From JBCCGI01 sp039029355 (GTDB taxonomy: Bacteria; Planctomycetota; UBA1135; GCA-002686595), in assembly GCA_039029355.1 (NCBI GenBank), contig JBCCGI010000037.1, forward strand, positions 1 through 64,000: 64,000 nucleotides of DNA, in the 5' to 3' direction. Position numbers and translations under genes: made by a program. Below the pieces are notes generated by a model. The model worked only from the letters and a program-made list of their open reading frames with translations, was not told the DNA's origin and searched no databases. This document shows positions 1 to 9,104 of this stretch, piece by piece; the stretch's first letter is position 1, and the number at the start of each line of letters is the position of its first letter.

Positions 1-1
1 C

Positions 2-1693
2 GCCGGCGGCGCGCGCTGGGCCGCGCTCGCGCTCGCCGCACTTGGAGCGGCGGCGCCCTTCGCCGCGCCGCGCCGCGCGGTGTGGATCCTCTCGCCCTGG
101 CACCGCGTGCCGGTCGAGCCTGAGCTGGCCTGGAACACCGGCCACGGCCTGCTCACGGTCGAGCGCGCGCGCGACGCCGCGCTGATCGTCACGCTCGACC
201 GCCGGCGCCTGTCGCCGCTCGGCCTCGAGGAAGAGCACGACCGGGAGCGCATCCACACGGCGTGGTCGCTGCTGCCCGCCGAGGTGCGCGAGCGCGGCGC
301 GGCGCGCGTGCTGCTGGTCGGCGCGCTGACGCCGCCGCGGGCCGCGGTCTTCAGCGCGCTCGAGGCCTCGCTCGACCACACCGTCCCCTGGCACGCGCAC
401 CGCGGGCCGATCGACGCTTGCCTCTTCGGCAGCGAGCCGGTCCCGGGCAGCGCCATCGCGCCCGACGAGGCGCGTCAGCGGCTCGCGGCGGGAAGCTACG
501 ACCTGGTGATCGTCCCGCCTACGCACGGGCCGCTGATCCTCCCGCGCAGCGCGGCGGTCATCCCGTGGGACACCTCGCCGGAGGTCGGCACCGCCGGCTG
601 GAGCGTTCCGGACGAGACGCTCGCGGTGGTCTGGATCGACGCCGGCGCCCCTATGGCGGGCCGCGACCTCGGCGAGCGCGTGGTGCTGTCGTCGCGCGGG
701 CTGCTCGACTTCTGCCTGGGCGTGGTGCTCGGCGGTCCGCACGCCGCGGACGCCGGCGGCCCGCTGGTGCTCGATCCCGGCCCGCCGGGCGCGGTGTCCG
801 GCGCCCTGCGCCGGCTGCGCGCGCGCTCCGAGCCGCGGCTCGATCTGGCGCGCTGCGAGCTGTTCGCCCGGCTCGCCGAGGCGCAACCGGACGGCCCCTC
901 GGCCGACCTCTGCCGCGGCCTCGCGCTGCACGCGGCGGCGCAGACGCTCAGCTCGCCGTTCGAGACGCGCGAGCAGCAGATCGAGCTCGACGACGAGGCG
1001 CTGGAGCGCTTCGCCGCGGCGGCCGCCGGAAACGGCGAGCTCGACCGCTTCCAGCGCGGCCTCTGGGAGGGGCTCGCCGCGGTGCTCGTCGGCAAGCGGA
1101 TGCCCGACAAGGTCGTGGCTTACGTCGAGCCGGTTGCCGAGGACCACGGTCCGTGGCCGGCACTCGAGCGCGCGGTCGCGACCGCCTACCGCGAGTTCAC
1201 GATGCCGGAGGAGACCGCCGCGTGGCTCCGCCGCGCGGTCGCTTCGGAGCCCTACGACCTCAACCTGCTGGTCGAGGCCGCCGAGTGGGCCGGCCGCGCG
1301 GGCGACGGCGCGGCCGAGGTCGAGCTGCTGCAGCGCGCGATGGACATCCAGCCCGGGCGCTTCGACCTCGAGAAGCTGCACGCGATCGCGCTCTCCCGGT
1401 CCGGCTCGCCCGGCGCCGCGGAGGCGATCGAGGCGCTGCTCGCCGAGCACCCCGAGGACGAGGAGCTGGCCGAGCTGCTGCGCACCGGCCCCAGCCTGCG
1501 GCCCGAGGCCGCGCCACCCGGAGTGACGGGCCACGACGGGCACGCGCACGACGACGGGCATCAGCACGACGACGGGCACGAGCACGACGGCGGGCACGAG
1601 CACGACGGCGGGCACGAGCAAGACGGCGGGCACGAGCAAGACGACGGGCACGAGCACGACGGCGAGCACGAGCACGACGGCGAGCACGAGTAG
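2..1693 (+). CDS. TPR-like membrane protein C-terminal part, His-rich tail (5' truncated)
   Basis: The frame is open from the left edge, and the first ~25 codons encode an Ala/Leu-rich segment that looks like the end of a membrane helix, so the true start lies outside the window; a GTG at 80 is the first start codon inside it. The next ~200 residues have alternating hydrophobic strands (ARVLLVGALTPP, YDLVIVPP) and weakly recall the membrane-associated spermidine-synthase-like proteins of Planctomycetota. The following ~250 residues are helical and TPR-like. The last ~55 residues are a near-perfect hexapeptide repeat of the type G-H-E-H-D-G, which could bind Zn, Ni or Cu. Neither a methyltransferase nor a synthase active site is recognisable, so the function is left open. 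Confidence 0.6.
   Translation, partial: AGGARWAALALAALGAAAPFAAPRRAVWILSPWHRVPVEPELAWNTGHGLLTVERARDAALIVTLDRRRLSPLGLEEEHDRERIHTAWSLLPAEVRERGAARVLLVGALTPPRAAVFSALEASLDHTVPWHAHRGPIDACLFGSEPVPGSAIAPDEARQRLAAGSYDLVIVPPTHGPLILPRSAAVIPWDTSPEVGTAGWSVPDETLAVVWIDAGAPMAGRDLGERVVLSSRGLLDFCLGVVLGGPHAADAGGPLVLDPGPPGAVSGALRRLRARSEPRLDLARCELFARLAEAQPDGPSADLCRGLALHAAAQTLSSPFETREQQIELDDEALERFAAAAAGNGELDRFQRGLWEGLAAVLVGKRMPDKVVAYVEPVAEDHGPWPALERAVATAYREFTMPEETAAWLRRAVASEPYDLNLLVEAAEWAGRAGDGAAEVELLQRAMDIQPGRFDLEKLHAIALSRSGSPGAAEAIEALLAEHPEDEELAELLRTGPSLRPEAAPPGVTGHDGHAHDDGHQHDDGHEHDGGHEHDGGHEQDGGHEQDDGHEHDGEHEHDGEHE
1529..1690 (+). repeat. In-frame 18-nt tandem repeat encoding His/Asp/Gly/Glu tail
   Basis: About nine copies of an 18-nt unit (consensus GGGCACGAGCACGACGGC) encode six-residue units GHEHDG, GHEQDG or GEHEHD. 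The variation is almost confined to His/Gln and Gly/Asp/Glu exchanges, so acidic and histidine character is kept. Such tails occur on metal chaperones and metal-buffering proteins, but the DNA regularity also makes this a slippage-prone, copy-number-variable tract. Confidence 0.8.
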
Positions 1694-1780
1694 GGCGCTC
1701 CCGGGCGAAAGCGCCGGATTGGCTTCCGCCGGCGCGCGCGCCGCACCGATAGGTGGCGGCGCTGGCCCCGGAGTCCCGCC

Positions 1781-2329
1781 ATGAAAAAGCTTCTCGCCGC
1801 CCTGGCTGCGGCCCTCGTCCTTTCCGTACCCACCCAAAGGACCGCCCTCGCACGCGTCGAGCGGCTCACGCTGTCCGAGATGATGCAGCGCTGCGACAGC
1901 GCCGTGCACGGCGAGATCGTCGCGCGCAACGTGCGCTTCGTCGCCGAGCCGGACGGACCCGGGCTGTACTTCACCACGCTGACGGTCGCGGGCTACTCGC
2001 TATGCGACAAGGTCGCGATCACGGTCGACGTGACGTTTCCCGGCGGGTTCCTCGACGCCGAGAACGGGGTGTTCAACTCCGAGGCGCCGAGCGCGGACGA
2101 CACCGCCATCGGCACGCGCGTCGTCGCCTTCTATAAGTGGATCGAGGACATGGGCGGCGGGCTCGCGGGGAACGCGCTCTACGCGTCGCACGCCGGCCTC
2201 TTCCGCACCGTCGAGGGTCCGCTCGGCTCCGTCGCGCTGGGGCGTGGCAGCGATTTCGCGGTCTCGTCCAACCTGCGCGTTGCGAGCCTCGCGAGCGCGG
2301 TTCGCTCGCTCGAGGCAGCCGGCCGATGA
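1781..2329 (+). CDS. Cassette 1 small exported protein (matrixin partner)
   Basis: A 182-aa protein with a signal peptide (MKKLL start, hydrophobic core, cut near residue 25). It belongs to a five-member family in this window. Conserved features are RLTLxEM near the mature N-terminus, TTLTxxGxSL, ITVDVTxPGGF, NSEAPSxDD, VVxFYKW, GNALYASHxGLFRTV and LGRG. The pattern (a DAVxxEI strand, a PGGF loop, then a VVxFYK strand) resembles small beta-barrel proteins that I recall next to matrixins in Myxococcota; this is from memory. The stop lies 11 nt before the matrixin start at 2341, so the two are surely co-translated. This is the most diverged member (DKVAITVDV for DGKPITVDV, GGGLAGNAL for GGDVAANAL). 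Confidence 0.85.
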   Translation: MKKLLAALAAALVLSVPTQRTALARVERLTLSEMMQRCDSAVHGEIVARNVRFVAEPDGPGLYFTTLTVAGYSLCDKVAITVDVTFPGGFLDAENGVFNSEAPSADDTAIGTRVVAFYKWIEDMGGGLAGNALYASHAGLFRTVEGPLGSVALGRGSDFAVSSNLRVASLASAVRSLEAAGR

Positions 2330-2340
2330 GGGGACGGACG

Positions 2341-3939
2341 ATGGGGATCGCACGCCTGGCGCTGGGCGCCACAGCGGCCGTCGCCGGGTCGGCATTGCTC
2401 TTCCCCGCCGAGGCGCCCGCGGGCTATTCGACGATCGGCGGCGCGCTCGGGATCGGCCAGCGCGACCTGCGCGTCTTCGACAACTTCAGCGCGCCCGAGG
2501 CGAACGACAACACCACCGCGGATCCGAGCTTCCCGGGCTATACCGGCGCCGAGCTCGCGATCTGGAAGGCCGCGGTCGAGTGGGGTAGCGAGCTCCACGG
2601 CGACGGCCAGGGCGACCCGCATCAGCCCGGAGGGCTGGGCTCGGGGGGCGCGAACTTCGACCTGTCGTGGCAGGGCAACGCCACCGGGACGGGGTCGATC
2701 AACCAGAACATCCACTCCCAGGTGAGCGGCTCCAACGGCGGCGTGCTGGCGTACTGCGAGACGCCGATCTCCGACGGCTGGCGTATCCGCTACTACTCGG
2801 CCTGGGTGTGGGACGACGGCCCTGACGCGCCGCCCTTCGGCCGCATGGACCTGCAGGGTGTCGCGACGCACGAGCTGGGGCATGCGCTCGGGCTCGGGCA
2901 CTCGACCACGGTCGGCGCCACGATGTATGCGACGGTCAGCGGCAACGGCGTGACGCAACGCTCGATCGAGGCCGACGACGCGGCCGGGCTGCAGTCGATC
3001 TACGGCGTCAAGAGCCCCACCAAGCCGCGGATCACGCAGAGCTCGGTGAACACCGTCGCCGGCACGGTGACGCTGACGGGGCAGAGCTTCGCCGCGACAG
3101 GCAACCAGGTCTGGTTCACGCGCGCCGCGTCCTCCTCGCCGTCGGTCGACCCGATCGTCCGCGTGAGCGGCGTCGCGTCGGGAGCCGGCGGCACGTCGAT
3201 CACGGTCGCGATCCCCGCCGCGGCGGGGCCGGGCGACGTGCTGGTGCGCGTGCCGGGGTCCGGCCACGCGGCGCTCTCGAACGCCTGGCCGCTGGATCCG
3301 GGGAGCTCCGGCTCGCCCTACGGCGCGCCGACGATCACCGGCGTCGCGCCGCAGCACGTGCCGGTGGTGGCGCCGGGCGCCAACCCGATCACGGTCACCG
3401 GCAGCGGCTTCCTGGGGCTACTAGAGGTCCGCGTCGGCGGCGCGCCGGTCGACCTCGCGCGCGTCACGATCGCGGCCGACGACACCCTGACCGTCGACCT
3501 GCCGCCGCTGCCGGCGCTGGGCGCGAGCGAGGTGGTCGTGACCGGCGCGTTCGGCGCGTCGACGCCCGCGGGCTTCACCGTGGTCGCCCCGCACCCGCCG
3601 GCGCTGCGCCTGGCGGACCCGATCGTGCTGTCGGCGACGGGAATGCAGCTCACGCTCGGCGGCCGCCCCGGAACGCTGTGGGTGCTGGCGGGCTCCACGC
3701 TCAACACGCCGACCACGATCCCGGGGATCCTCGAGGCCGATATCGGCGGGCAGATGGCGTCGCTCGTCGTGATCGGGAGCGGAACGCTGCCCGCGTCGGG
3801 CTGGTCGTCGGTCGACATCGGCGTGGCCGGGCTGCCGTTCGGCACGCCGCTCTTCGTCCAGGCCGCGACCATCGACGGCGCGGCGCCGGCGCTCCCCTAC
3901 GTGATGAGCAACGTGGCGGGCGGCACGTTCTACTACTAG
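2341..3939 (+). CDS. Cassette 1 matrixin-like zinc metalloprotease with TIG repeats
   Basis: A 532-aa exported protease. A signal peptide (~27 residues) is followed directly by an M10-type catalytic domain with HELGHALGLGH (H177, E178, H181, H187) and a Met-turn in GATMYA. There is no recognisable cysteine-switch propeptide. Residues ~225-320 and ~325-410 are IPT/TIG-like beta-sandwiches (ITGVAPQHVPVV, GSGFLG), and the last ~110 residues are the shared C-terminal module. The start at 2341 was chosen over an ATG at 2326 that overlaps the upstream stop: it leaves an 11-nt gap with a GAGGGG ribosome site, matching the 12-nt gap of all four other cassettes, and gives exactly the 532 residues of the cassette 2 enzyme. 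It ends 7 nt from a convergent gene. Confidence 0.87.
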   Translation: MGIARLALGATAAVAGSALLFPAEAPAGYSTIGGALGIGQRDLRVFDNFSAPEANDNTTADPSFPGYTGAELAIWKAAVEWGSELHGDGQGDPHQPGGLGSGGANFDLSWQGNATGTGSINQNIHSQVSGSNGGVLAYCETPISDGWRIRYYSAWVWDDGPDAPPFGRMDLQGVATHELGHALGLGHSTTVGATMYATVSGNGVTQRSIEADDAAGLQSIYGVKSPTKPRITQSSVNTVAGTVTLTGQSFAATGNQVWFTRAASSSPSVDPIVRVSGVASGAGGTSITVAIPAAAGPGDVLVRVPGSGHAALSNAWPLDPGSSGSPYGAPTITGVAPQHVPVVAPGANPITVTGSGFLGLLEVRVGGAPVDLARVTIAADDTLTVDLPPLPALGASEVVVTGAFGASTPAGFTVVAPHPPALRLADPIVLSATGMQLTLGGRPGTLWVLAGSTLNTPTTIPGILEADIGGQMASLVVIGSGTLPASGWSSVDIGVAGLPFGTPLFVQAATIDGAAPALPYVMSNVAGGTFYY

Positions 3940-3946
3940 GGCGGCG

Positions 3947-6433
3947 CTAGTACGCCGTCGCGGCCGTGACCTCGCGGTTGGTGAAGCGCAGCGCGCCGAA
4001 GTCGGGCCCGACGACGGCCTGCCAGTAGACCGGCACGCCCAGGAAGGCGGCGCCGGCGGGCACGAGGAGGCCGACTTCCGCCGCTCCCGCGCCGTCGAGC
4101 GCACCCGCGGCGAAGACCGCTAACCCGGCGGGGTCGATCAGCAGCGTGCCGAGCCCGGGCAACGCAAGCTGCGCCGGCGCGGTGGAGTAGGCCACGCCGA
4201 ACACGCCTCCGCCCGGCCCGCGCACCTCGAGCGCGAGCGGCTTGCCGGCGCGCGGCAGCCCGCGCCAGGCGAGCTGCCGCGTTACGTTGACCTGGTACGC
4301 CAGCGTGCCGCCGACCAGCACGTCGACGTCGCCGTCCAGGTCGAAGTCGGCCGCGATCACCGCGTCCGCGTCGTCGTCGTCGATCGGCAGCGAGCCGGCG
4401 TCCAGCGCGAAGGCGCCCGCGCCGTCGTTGAGCCACGCCTCGTCCTGCTCGGGAGCCGCGACGTACGCATCGAGATCGCCGTCCTCGTCGAGGTCGACCA
4501 GCGCGACCGCCTCACCCTCGGCGAGGGTTGGCACCGGCACGTCGACGAAGGCCGCGCCGTCGTTGCGCAGCAGGCGGCACGGCCCGCCGAAGGAGAGCCC
4601 GGAGTTGCCGACGAGCACGTCCAGGTCGCCGTCCGCGTCGACGTCGCCGACGGCCAGCGACACGGTGCTGTCCTCGAACGCCGGCAGCGCCCCGGTCGCG
4701 TCGAGGAACGCGCCCGACCCGTCGTTCGCATACAGGCGGTTCTGCTCCTGCCCCGCGCTGAAGTTCGGATGGCCGTTGCCGGCGAACAGGTCCAGGTCGC
4801 CGTCGCCGTCCAGGTCGCTGGCCACGATCGCCTCGGTCCGGTCGTCGTTGGGCGGGAGAGAGCCGCTGCCGTCGGCGAACACGCCGGTTCCCGACTGGTT
4901 CAGCAGGAGCTGGTTTGCGTTCGAGTCACCCACGCAGTTGGTGGCGGTCGCCGTCGCGGCGTCGACGTCGCCGTCGCCGTCCAGGTCCGCGAGCGCGACG
5001 CTCCGCACGCTTCCGGTCAAGGCCGGGACCGCGCCGGGCAGCTCCTGCAGCCCGCCGAGGCCGTCGTTCCGCAGCACGTAGCCCGTGTTGGTGCAGAACT
5101 GGCTGGAGCCCGCCCACGCGTCCAGCCGGCCGTCGCCGTCCAGGTCCGCGAGCGCTACCGCGGTGAAGAAGCCCGGCGGACCCGGGCCCGCTCCCGCGGC
5201 GTCTTCCAGAAAGCCCGCGCCGTTGTTGTCCAGCCAGCGCAGGCCGAGGCCGCCGGCGATCACGTCCAGGTCCCCGTCGCCGTCGAGGTCACCGTGCGCC
5301 AGGGCGTTCGAATCGACGAAGGAGACGCTGGGAGCGGGCTGAACGAAGCCGCCGGCGCCGTCTCCCAGCAGGATGCCGTCGCTCAGGAACCGCGCGAGGA
5401 CGACGTCGAGGTCGTCGTCGCCATCCAGGTCTCCGAGGCTGATTGCGATGACCGCCAGGTCGTCCTCCGGAAGCGCGGCGTCCGCGAAGCCACCCAGCCC
5501 GTCGTTCACGAACAGCGCCTTCGCGAAGGAGCTGGCCCAGAACACGTCCGGGTCGCCGTCGGCGTCCACGTCGCCCGCCGCGACCGCGCGCGAGTTGCCG
5601 GGCGCCGGCAACGCCACATCGGTGAGAAAGCCGGCCCCGTCGTTCCGCATCACGCGGTCGCCGAAGAGGGCCGCTACGCACACGTCGAGGTCGCCGTCGA
5701 GGTCCACATCGGCCAGCGACACGTCGTTGGACGAGCCGGTGAAGCCCGGGATCCCCCCCGGAAGCTCGGCGAAAGCGCCCGCGCCGTCGCCCAGCAGCAC
5801 GACGTCGAAGTCGCCCTCGGTCGCGGCGTAGAAGTCCGCGTCTCCATCGCCGTCGAGGTCGCCGGTCGCGACGTCGCTGACGGACTCGGAGAGGACGAGC
5901 AGCGGCACCCCGGCGCTGCCGTCGACGAAGGCACCCGTGCCGTCGTTCAGCAGCAATCCCACCTGCGATCCTCCCAGGCTCGACCGCAGGCAGTCCTGGT
6001 CGCCGTCCCCGTCGACGTCCGCGAAGCTCACGAAGCCGGCGAAGAAGGAGACCGGCGGGATCGCGCCCGGGTCCGGGACGAACGAGCCGGTCCCATCGTT
6101 GCGGAGCAGGACCTCCTCGTTCCAGAGCGAGGCGTACAGGTCGACGTCGCCGTCGCCGTCCACGTCGGCCGAGCCGATGCCCCAGACCAGCTCCAACCCG
6201 GCCACGAGCTCACGCTCGAACACCGCGCTGCCGTCGTTGCGGTAGAGCAGCAGCCCCTCGAAGGTGGCGAGCACGGGGTCGAGGTCCCCGTCGCCGTCGA
6301 AGTCGTCGAGGGTGACGCCGCGCGAGTCCTGCGCGCTGCGCGGCAGCATGTCGCGAACGGGCTCCCACTGCTGCGCGGCCGGCGCGCCGGCGGTGAGGAG
6401 CAAGGCGGGGATGAGGGGGCGGGTTCGACGCAT
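3947..6433 (-). CDS. Exported FG-GAP/VCBS repeat protein A
   Basis: An 828-aa protein with a signal peptide (residues 1-20, ending AGAPAAQ) and 14 copies of a ~45-residue FG-GAP/VCBS unit, each with an acidic loop of the type DxDGDGDxD that should bind calcium. The repeats probably close into one or two beta-propellers. The last ~130 residues form the C-terminal module shared with the matrixins (ending with a VYWQAVVG strand and a TNRE motif). It is a head-to-tail duplicate of the next gene upstream on the same strand (48-nt gap) with the same 14 repeats in the same order. FG-GAP proteins of this type are usually cell-surface or extracellular; the ligand cannot be inferred. Confidence 0.9.
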   Translation of the reverse strand: MRRTRPLIPALLLTAGAPAAQQWEPVRDMLPRSAQDSRGVTLDDFDGDGDLDPVLATFEGLLLYRNDGSAVFERELVAGLELVWGIGSADVDGDGDVDLYASLWNEEVLLRNDGTGSFVPDPGAIPPVSFFAGFVSFADVDGDGDQDCLRSSLGGSQVGLLLNDGTGAFVDGSAGVPLLVLSESVSDVATGDLDGDGDADFYAATEGDFDVVLLGDGAGAFAELPGGIPGFTGSSNDVSLADVDLDGDLDVCVAALFGDRVMRNDGAGFLTDVALPAPGNSRAVAAGDVDADGDPDVFWASSFAKALFVNDGLGGFADAALPEDDLAVIAISLGDLDGDDDLDVVLARFLSDGILLGDGAGGFVQPAPSVSFVDSNALAHGDLDGDGDLDVIAGGLGLRWLDNNGAGFLEDAAGAGPGPPGFFTAVALADLDGDGRLDAWAGSSQFCTNTGYVLRNDGLGGLQELPGAVPALTGSVRSVALADLDGDGDVDAATATATNCVGDSNANQLLLNQSGTGVFADGSGSLPPNDDRTEAIVASDLDGDGDLDLFAGNGHPNFSAGQEQNRLYANDGSGAFLDATGALPAFEDSTVSLAVGDVDADGDLDVLVGNSGLSFGGPCRLLRNDGAAFVDVPVPTLAEGEAVALVDLDEDGDLDAYVAAPEQDEAWLNDGAGAFALDAGSLPIDDDDADAVIAADFDLDGDVDVLVGGTLAYQVNVTRQLAWRGLPRAGKPLALEVRGPGGGVFGVAYSTAPAQLALPGLGTLLIDPAGLAVFAAGALDGAGAAEVGLLVPAGAAFLGVPVYWQAVVGPDFGALRFTNREVTAATAY

Positions 6434-6481
6434 GGGTTTTCCTCCGCCCCCAACGGTAGCAGCTCGGCGCCGGCGCGCGTG

Positions 6482-8974
6482 CTAGTAGACGGTTGCCTCG
6501 GTCAGCTCGCGGTTGGTGAAGCGCAGCGCGCCGAAGTCCGGCCCGACCAGCGCCTGCCAGTAGACCGCCACGCCGGCCACGCCGGCGGGGACCGCGAGCC
6601 GCACCTCGGCCGCGCCCGCGGCGTCGAGCGCGCCGGTGACGAGCACGGTCAGCGCCGCGGGGTCGATCAGCAGCGCCCCGAGACCGGGCACGGGCAGCTG
6701 CGCCGGAGAGACCGAGTACGCGAGCCCGAAGACTCCCGCACCCGGCCCGCGCACCTCGAGCGTCAGCGGCTTGCCCGCGCGCGGTAGCCCGCGCCAGGAG
6801 AGCTGCCGCGCCACGTTGACGTTGAGCGCGAGCGTTCCGCCGACGAGCGCATCGAGATCGCCGTCGAGGTCGAAGTCGGCGACGACCAGGTCGCTCGCAA
6901 AGTCGTCCTCCGCAGGCAGCAGGGCGCCGGGGGCCTGGGCGACAAACAGCCCGAGCCCGATGTTGGTCCACAGCTCGTCCTGCGCCAGCGACGCGACGTA
7001 GGCATCGAGGTCGCCATCCCCGTCGAGGTCGGCCAAGGCCAACGCCGTTGCGCCGGCCGCGGTCGGAATAGCCGAAGGTACGTCGACGAACGCCGCCCCG
7101 TCGTTGCGCAGCAGCCGGCACGGCGCCGAGAACGAAGGCGAGGCGTTGCCGACCAGCACGTCGAGGTCGCCGTCGGCGTCGATGTCGCCCACCGCGAGGG
7201 AGGAGGTGTTGTCCTCGATCGCCGGCAGCGCGTCCGTGGCGTCGACGAAGGCCCCGGAACCGTCGTTCGCGTAGATGCGGTTCTGCTGCCCGCCCCCGCC
7301 GATGCCCGGCAGGTCGTTGCCGGCCAACAGGTCGACGTCGCCATCGCCGTCGAGATCGCTCGCGACGAGCGCCTGCGTCCGGTCCCCGTTCGGCGGCAGG
7401 AGCGCGCTCGCGTCGACCAAGACGCCGGCGCCGCCCGCGTTGAGTAGCAGCTGGTTCGCAGCCTGGTCGCTCACGCAGATCGAGCTAGAGGCGGTGGCGA
7501 CATCGAGGTCGCCGTCGGCATCGAAGTCGGCCAACGCGACGTCGCGCAGCGCGCCGGTGATCGCCGGCACCGCGTCCGGCATCCGCGTGAGCAGGCCCGC
7601 GCCATCGTTCGCGAGCACGAACGCCTCGTTCTGGCACCCGGCGCTCGAGCCCGCCCAGGCGTCGAGGTCGCCGTCACCGTCCAGATCGCCGAGCGCCAGG
7701 GCGCCGAACGACCCCGTGGGTGCGCCCACGGCGCCGTGGACCTCGCGCAGGAAGCCGGCGCCGTCGTTGTCCAGGCGGCGCACGGCGGACGCGCCGGTCA
7801 GTGCGTCGAGGTCGCCGTCACCGTCCAGGTCACCCGCGACGACGACGGCGGCGGCGACGGTGGACACGCTGGGCTCGGTCTGCACAAAGCGCCCCGCGCC
7901 GTCTCCCAAGAGGAGTCGATCGGCCCCCTCGCCGACGAGCACGAGGTCGAGGTCGTCGTCGCCGTCCAGGTCGCCGAACCGAAGCGCGGCGACCGGCACC
8001 GGATCCTGCGGCAGCAGGGCCGCCGTGAAGGCACCGCTCCCGTCGCTCAGGTAGAGCCGGTCGGTGAGCAGGCCGCCGAACAGCACGTCGGGATCCCCGT
8101 CGCCGTCGACGTCTCCCGCGTCGACCGCGGCCGAGCTCCCGGACGCCGGCAGCGCGGCGTCGACGAACCCGGCGGCGCCGTCGTTGAGCAACACGCGCTC
8201 GGCCAACGCCGCCAGGGCCACGTCCAGGTCCCCGTCGAGATCGACGTCGGCGAGGACGGCGTCCGCGGCGAGTAGCGCCGTCCCGGGAAGCGCGCCGGAG
8301 CTCACGCTGAACGCCCCCGCACCGTCGCCCAGCAGCACCGCGTCGACCAGGCCCAACGTCGCGACGTAGGCGTCGACGTCTCCGTCGCCGTCCAGGTCGC
8401 CCAGCGCAGCGTCCGCCACGTCCTCAGCCCCGAAGAGGGGCTGCACGCCGAAGCTGCCGTCGGCGAAGGTGCCCGAGCCGTCGTTGACCAGGAGCCCGAC
8501 CTGCGCCCCGCCGAGGATCGAGCGCAGGCAGTCCGGGTCGCCGTCCCCGTCGACGTCTTCGAACGCGACGAAGCCGCCGGACACGAAGACCGAGGGGATC
8601 GCGGCCAGATCCTCGGCGAAGGCACCGGTCCCGTCATTGCGCAGAAGGACGTCCTGGGTGTCGAGCGCGGCGTAGAGGTCGACGTCTCCGTCGCCGTCCA
8701 CATCGGCCGCGCCGACTCCGAAGGCCGCTGGCCCGACCGCTTCGCGGGCGAAGACGGCACTGCCGTCGTTGCGGTAGAGCAGCAGGCCATCGAAGGTCGC
8801 GGCGACGGCGTCGAGGTCGCCGTCACCGTCGAGATCGTCGAGCGCGAGGTCGCGCGACACCTGCGCGCTGCGCGGCAGCATGTCCCGAACGGGCTCCAGC
8901 TGTTGAGCGGCGGAAGCGCTTGAAACGGCAACCAGGGTCGGGGCGAGCGAAACGAGTAGGCAAGCGTGCTTCAT
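6482..8974 (-). CDS. Exported FG-GAP/VCBS repeat protein B
   Basis: An 830-aa twin of the FG-GAP protein that follows it. The signal peptide differs (MKHACLLVSLAP start), but the mature N-terminus is nearly identical (EPVRDMLPRSAQ), followed by 14 acidic-loop repeats and the shared C-terminal module ending in TNRELTEATVY. The same repeat number and order show a whole-gene tandem duplication rather than repeat shuffling. It lies antisense to and between cassettes 1 and 2. Its 5' end faces the start of cassette 2 across 130 nt, so the two transcripts are divergent and may share a regulatory region. Confidence 0.9.
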   Translation of the reverse strand: MKHACLLVSLAPTLVAVSSASAAQQLEPVRDMLPRSAQVSRDLALDDLDGDGDLDAVAATFDGLLLYRNDGSAVFAREAVGPAAFGVGAADVDGDGDVDLYAALDTQDVLLRNDGTGAFAEDLAAIPSVFVSGGFVAFEDVDGDGDPDCLRSILGGAQVGLLVNDGSGTFADGSFGVQPLFGAEDVADAALGDLDGDGDVDAYVATLGLVDAVLLGDGAGAFSVSSGALPGTALLAADAVLADVDLDGDLDVALAALAERVLLNDGAAGFVDAALPASGSSAAVDAGDVDGDGDPDVLFGGLLTDRLYLSDGSGAFTAALLPQDPVPVAALRFGDLDGDDDLDLVLVGEGADRLLLGDGAGRFVQTEPSVSTVAAAVVVAGDLDGDGDLDALTGASAVRRLDNDGAGFLREVHGAVGAPTGSFGALALGDLDGDGDLDAWAGSSAGCQNEAFVLANDGAGLLTRMPDAVPAITGALRDVALADFDADGDLDVATASSSICVSDQAANQLLLNAGGAGVLVDASALLPPNGDRTQALVASDLDGDGDVDLLAGNDLPGIGGGGQQNRIYANDGSGAFVDATDALPAIEDNTSSLAVGDIDADGDLDVLVGNASPSFSAPCRLLRNDGAAFVDVPSAIPTAAGATALALADLDGDGDLDAYVASLAQDELWTNIGLGLFVAQAPGALLPAEDDFASDLVVADFDLDGDLDALVGGTLALNVNVARQLSWRGLPRAGKPLTLEVRGPGAGVFGLAYSVSPAQLPVPGLGALLIDPAALTVLVTGALDAAGAAEVRLAVPAGVAGVAVYWQALVGPDFGALRFTNRELTEATVY

Positions 8975-9104
8975 GGCAAAGATCCTCCGCCGACGACTCT
9001 AGACACCGCAGCCCGGAACAAGTTTCCCAAGCGCGTAACGGCCTCCCGGCTCCGCCCCGGGCGGCGAGGTACGTTTCAGTGACGACCTCGCGAAAGGACC
9101 CGCC

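Noticed and set aside
1..1693. Confident assignment of the first gene as a spermidine synthase
   Set aside because: The N-terminal part is outside the window and no aminopropyltransferase or nucleotide motif is visible; only a weak resemblance was noted.
4769..6787. A 672-codon plus-strand frame opposite the first FG-GAP gene
   Set aside because: A repetitive Val/Glu/Arg product that simply mirrors the FG-GAP repeats; no start signal and no fold.
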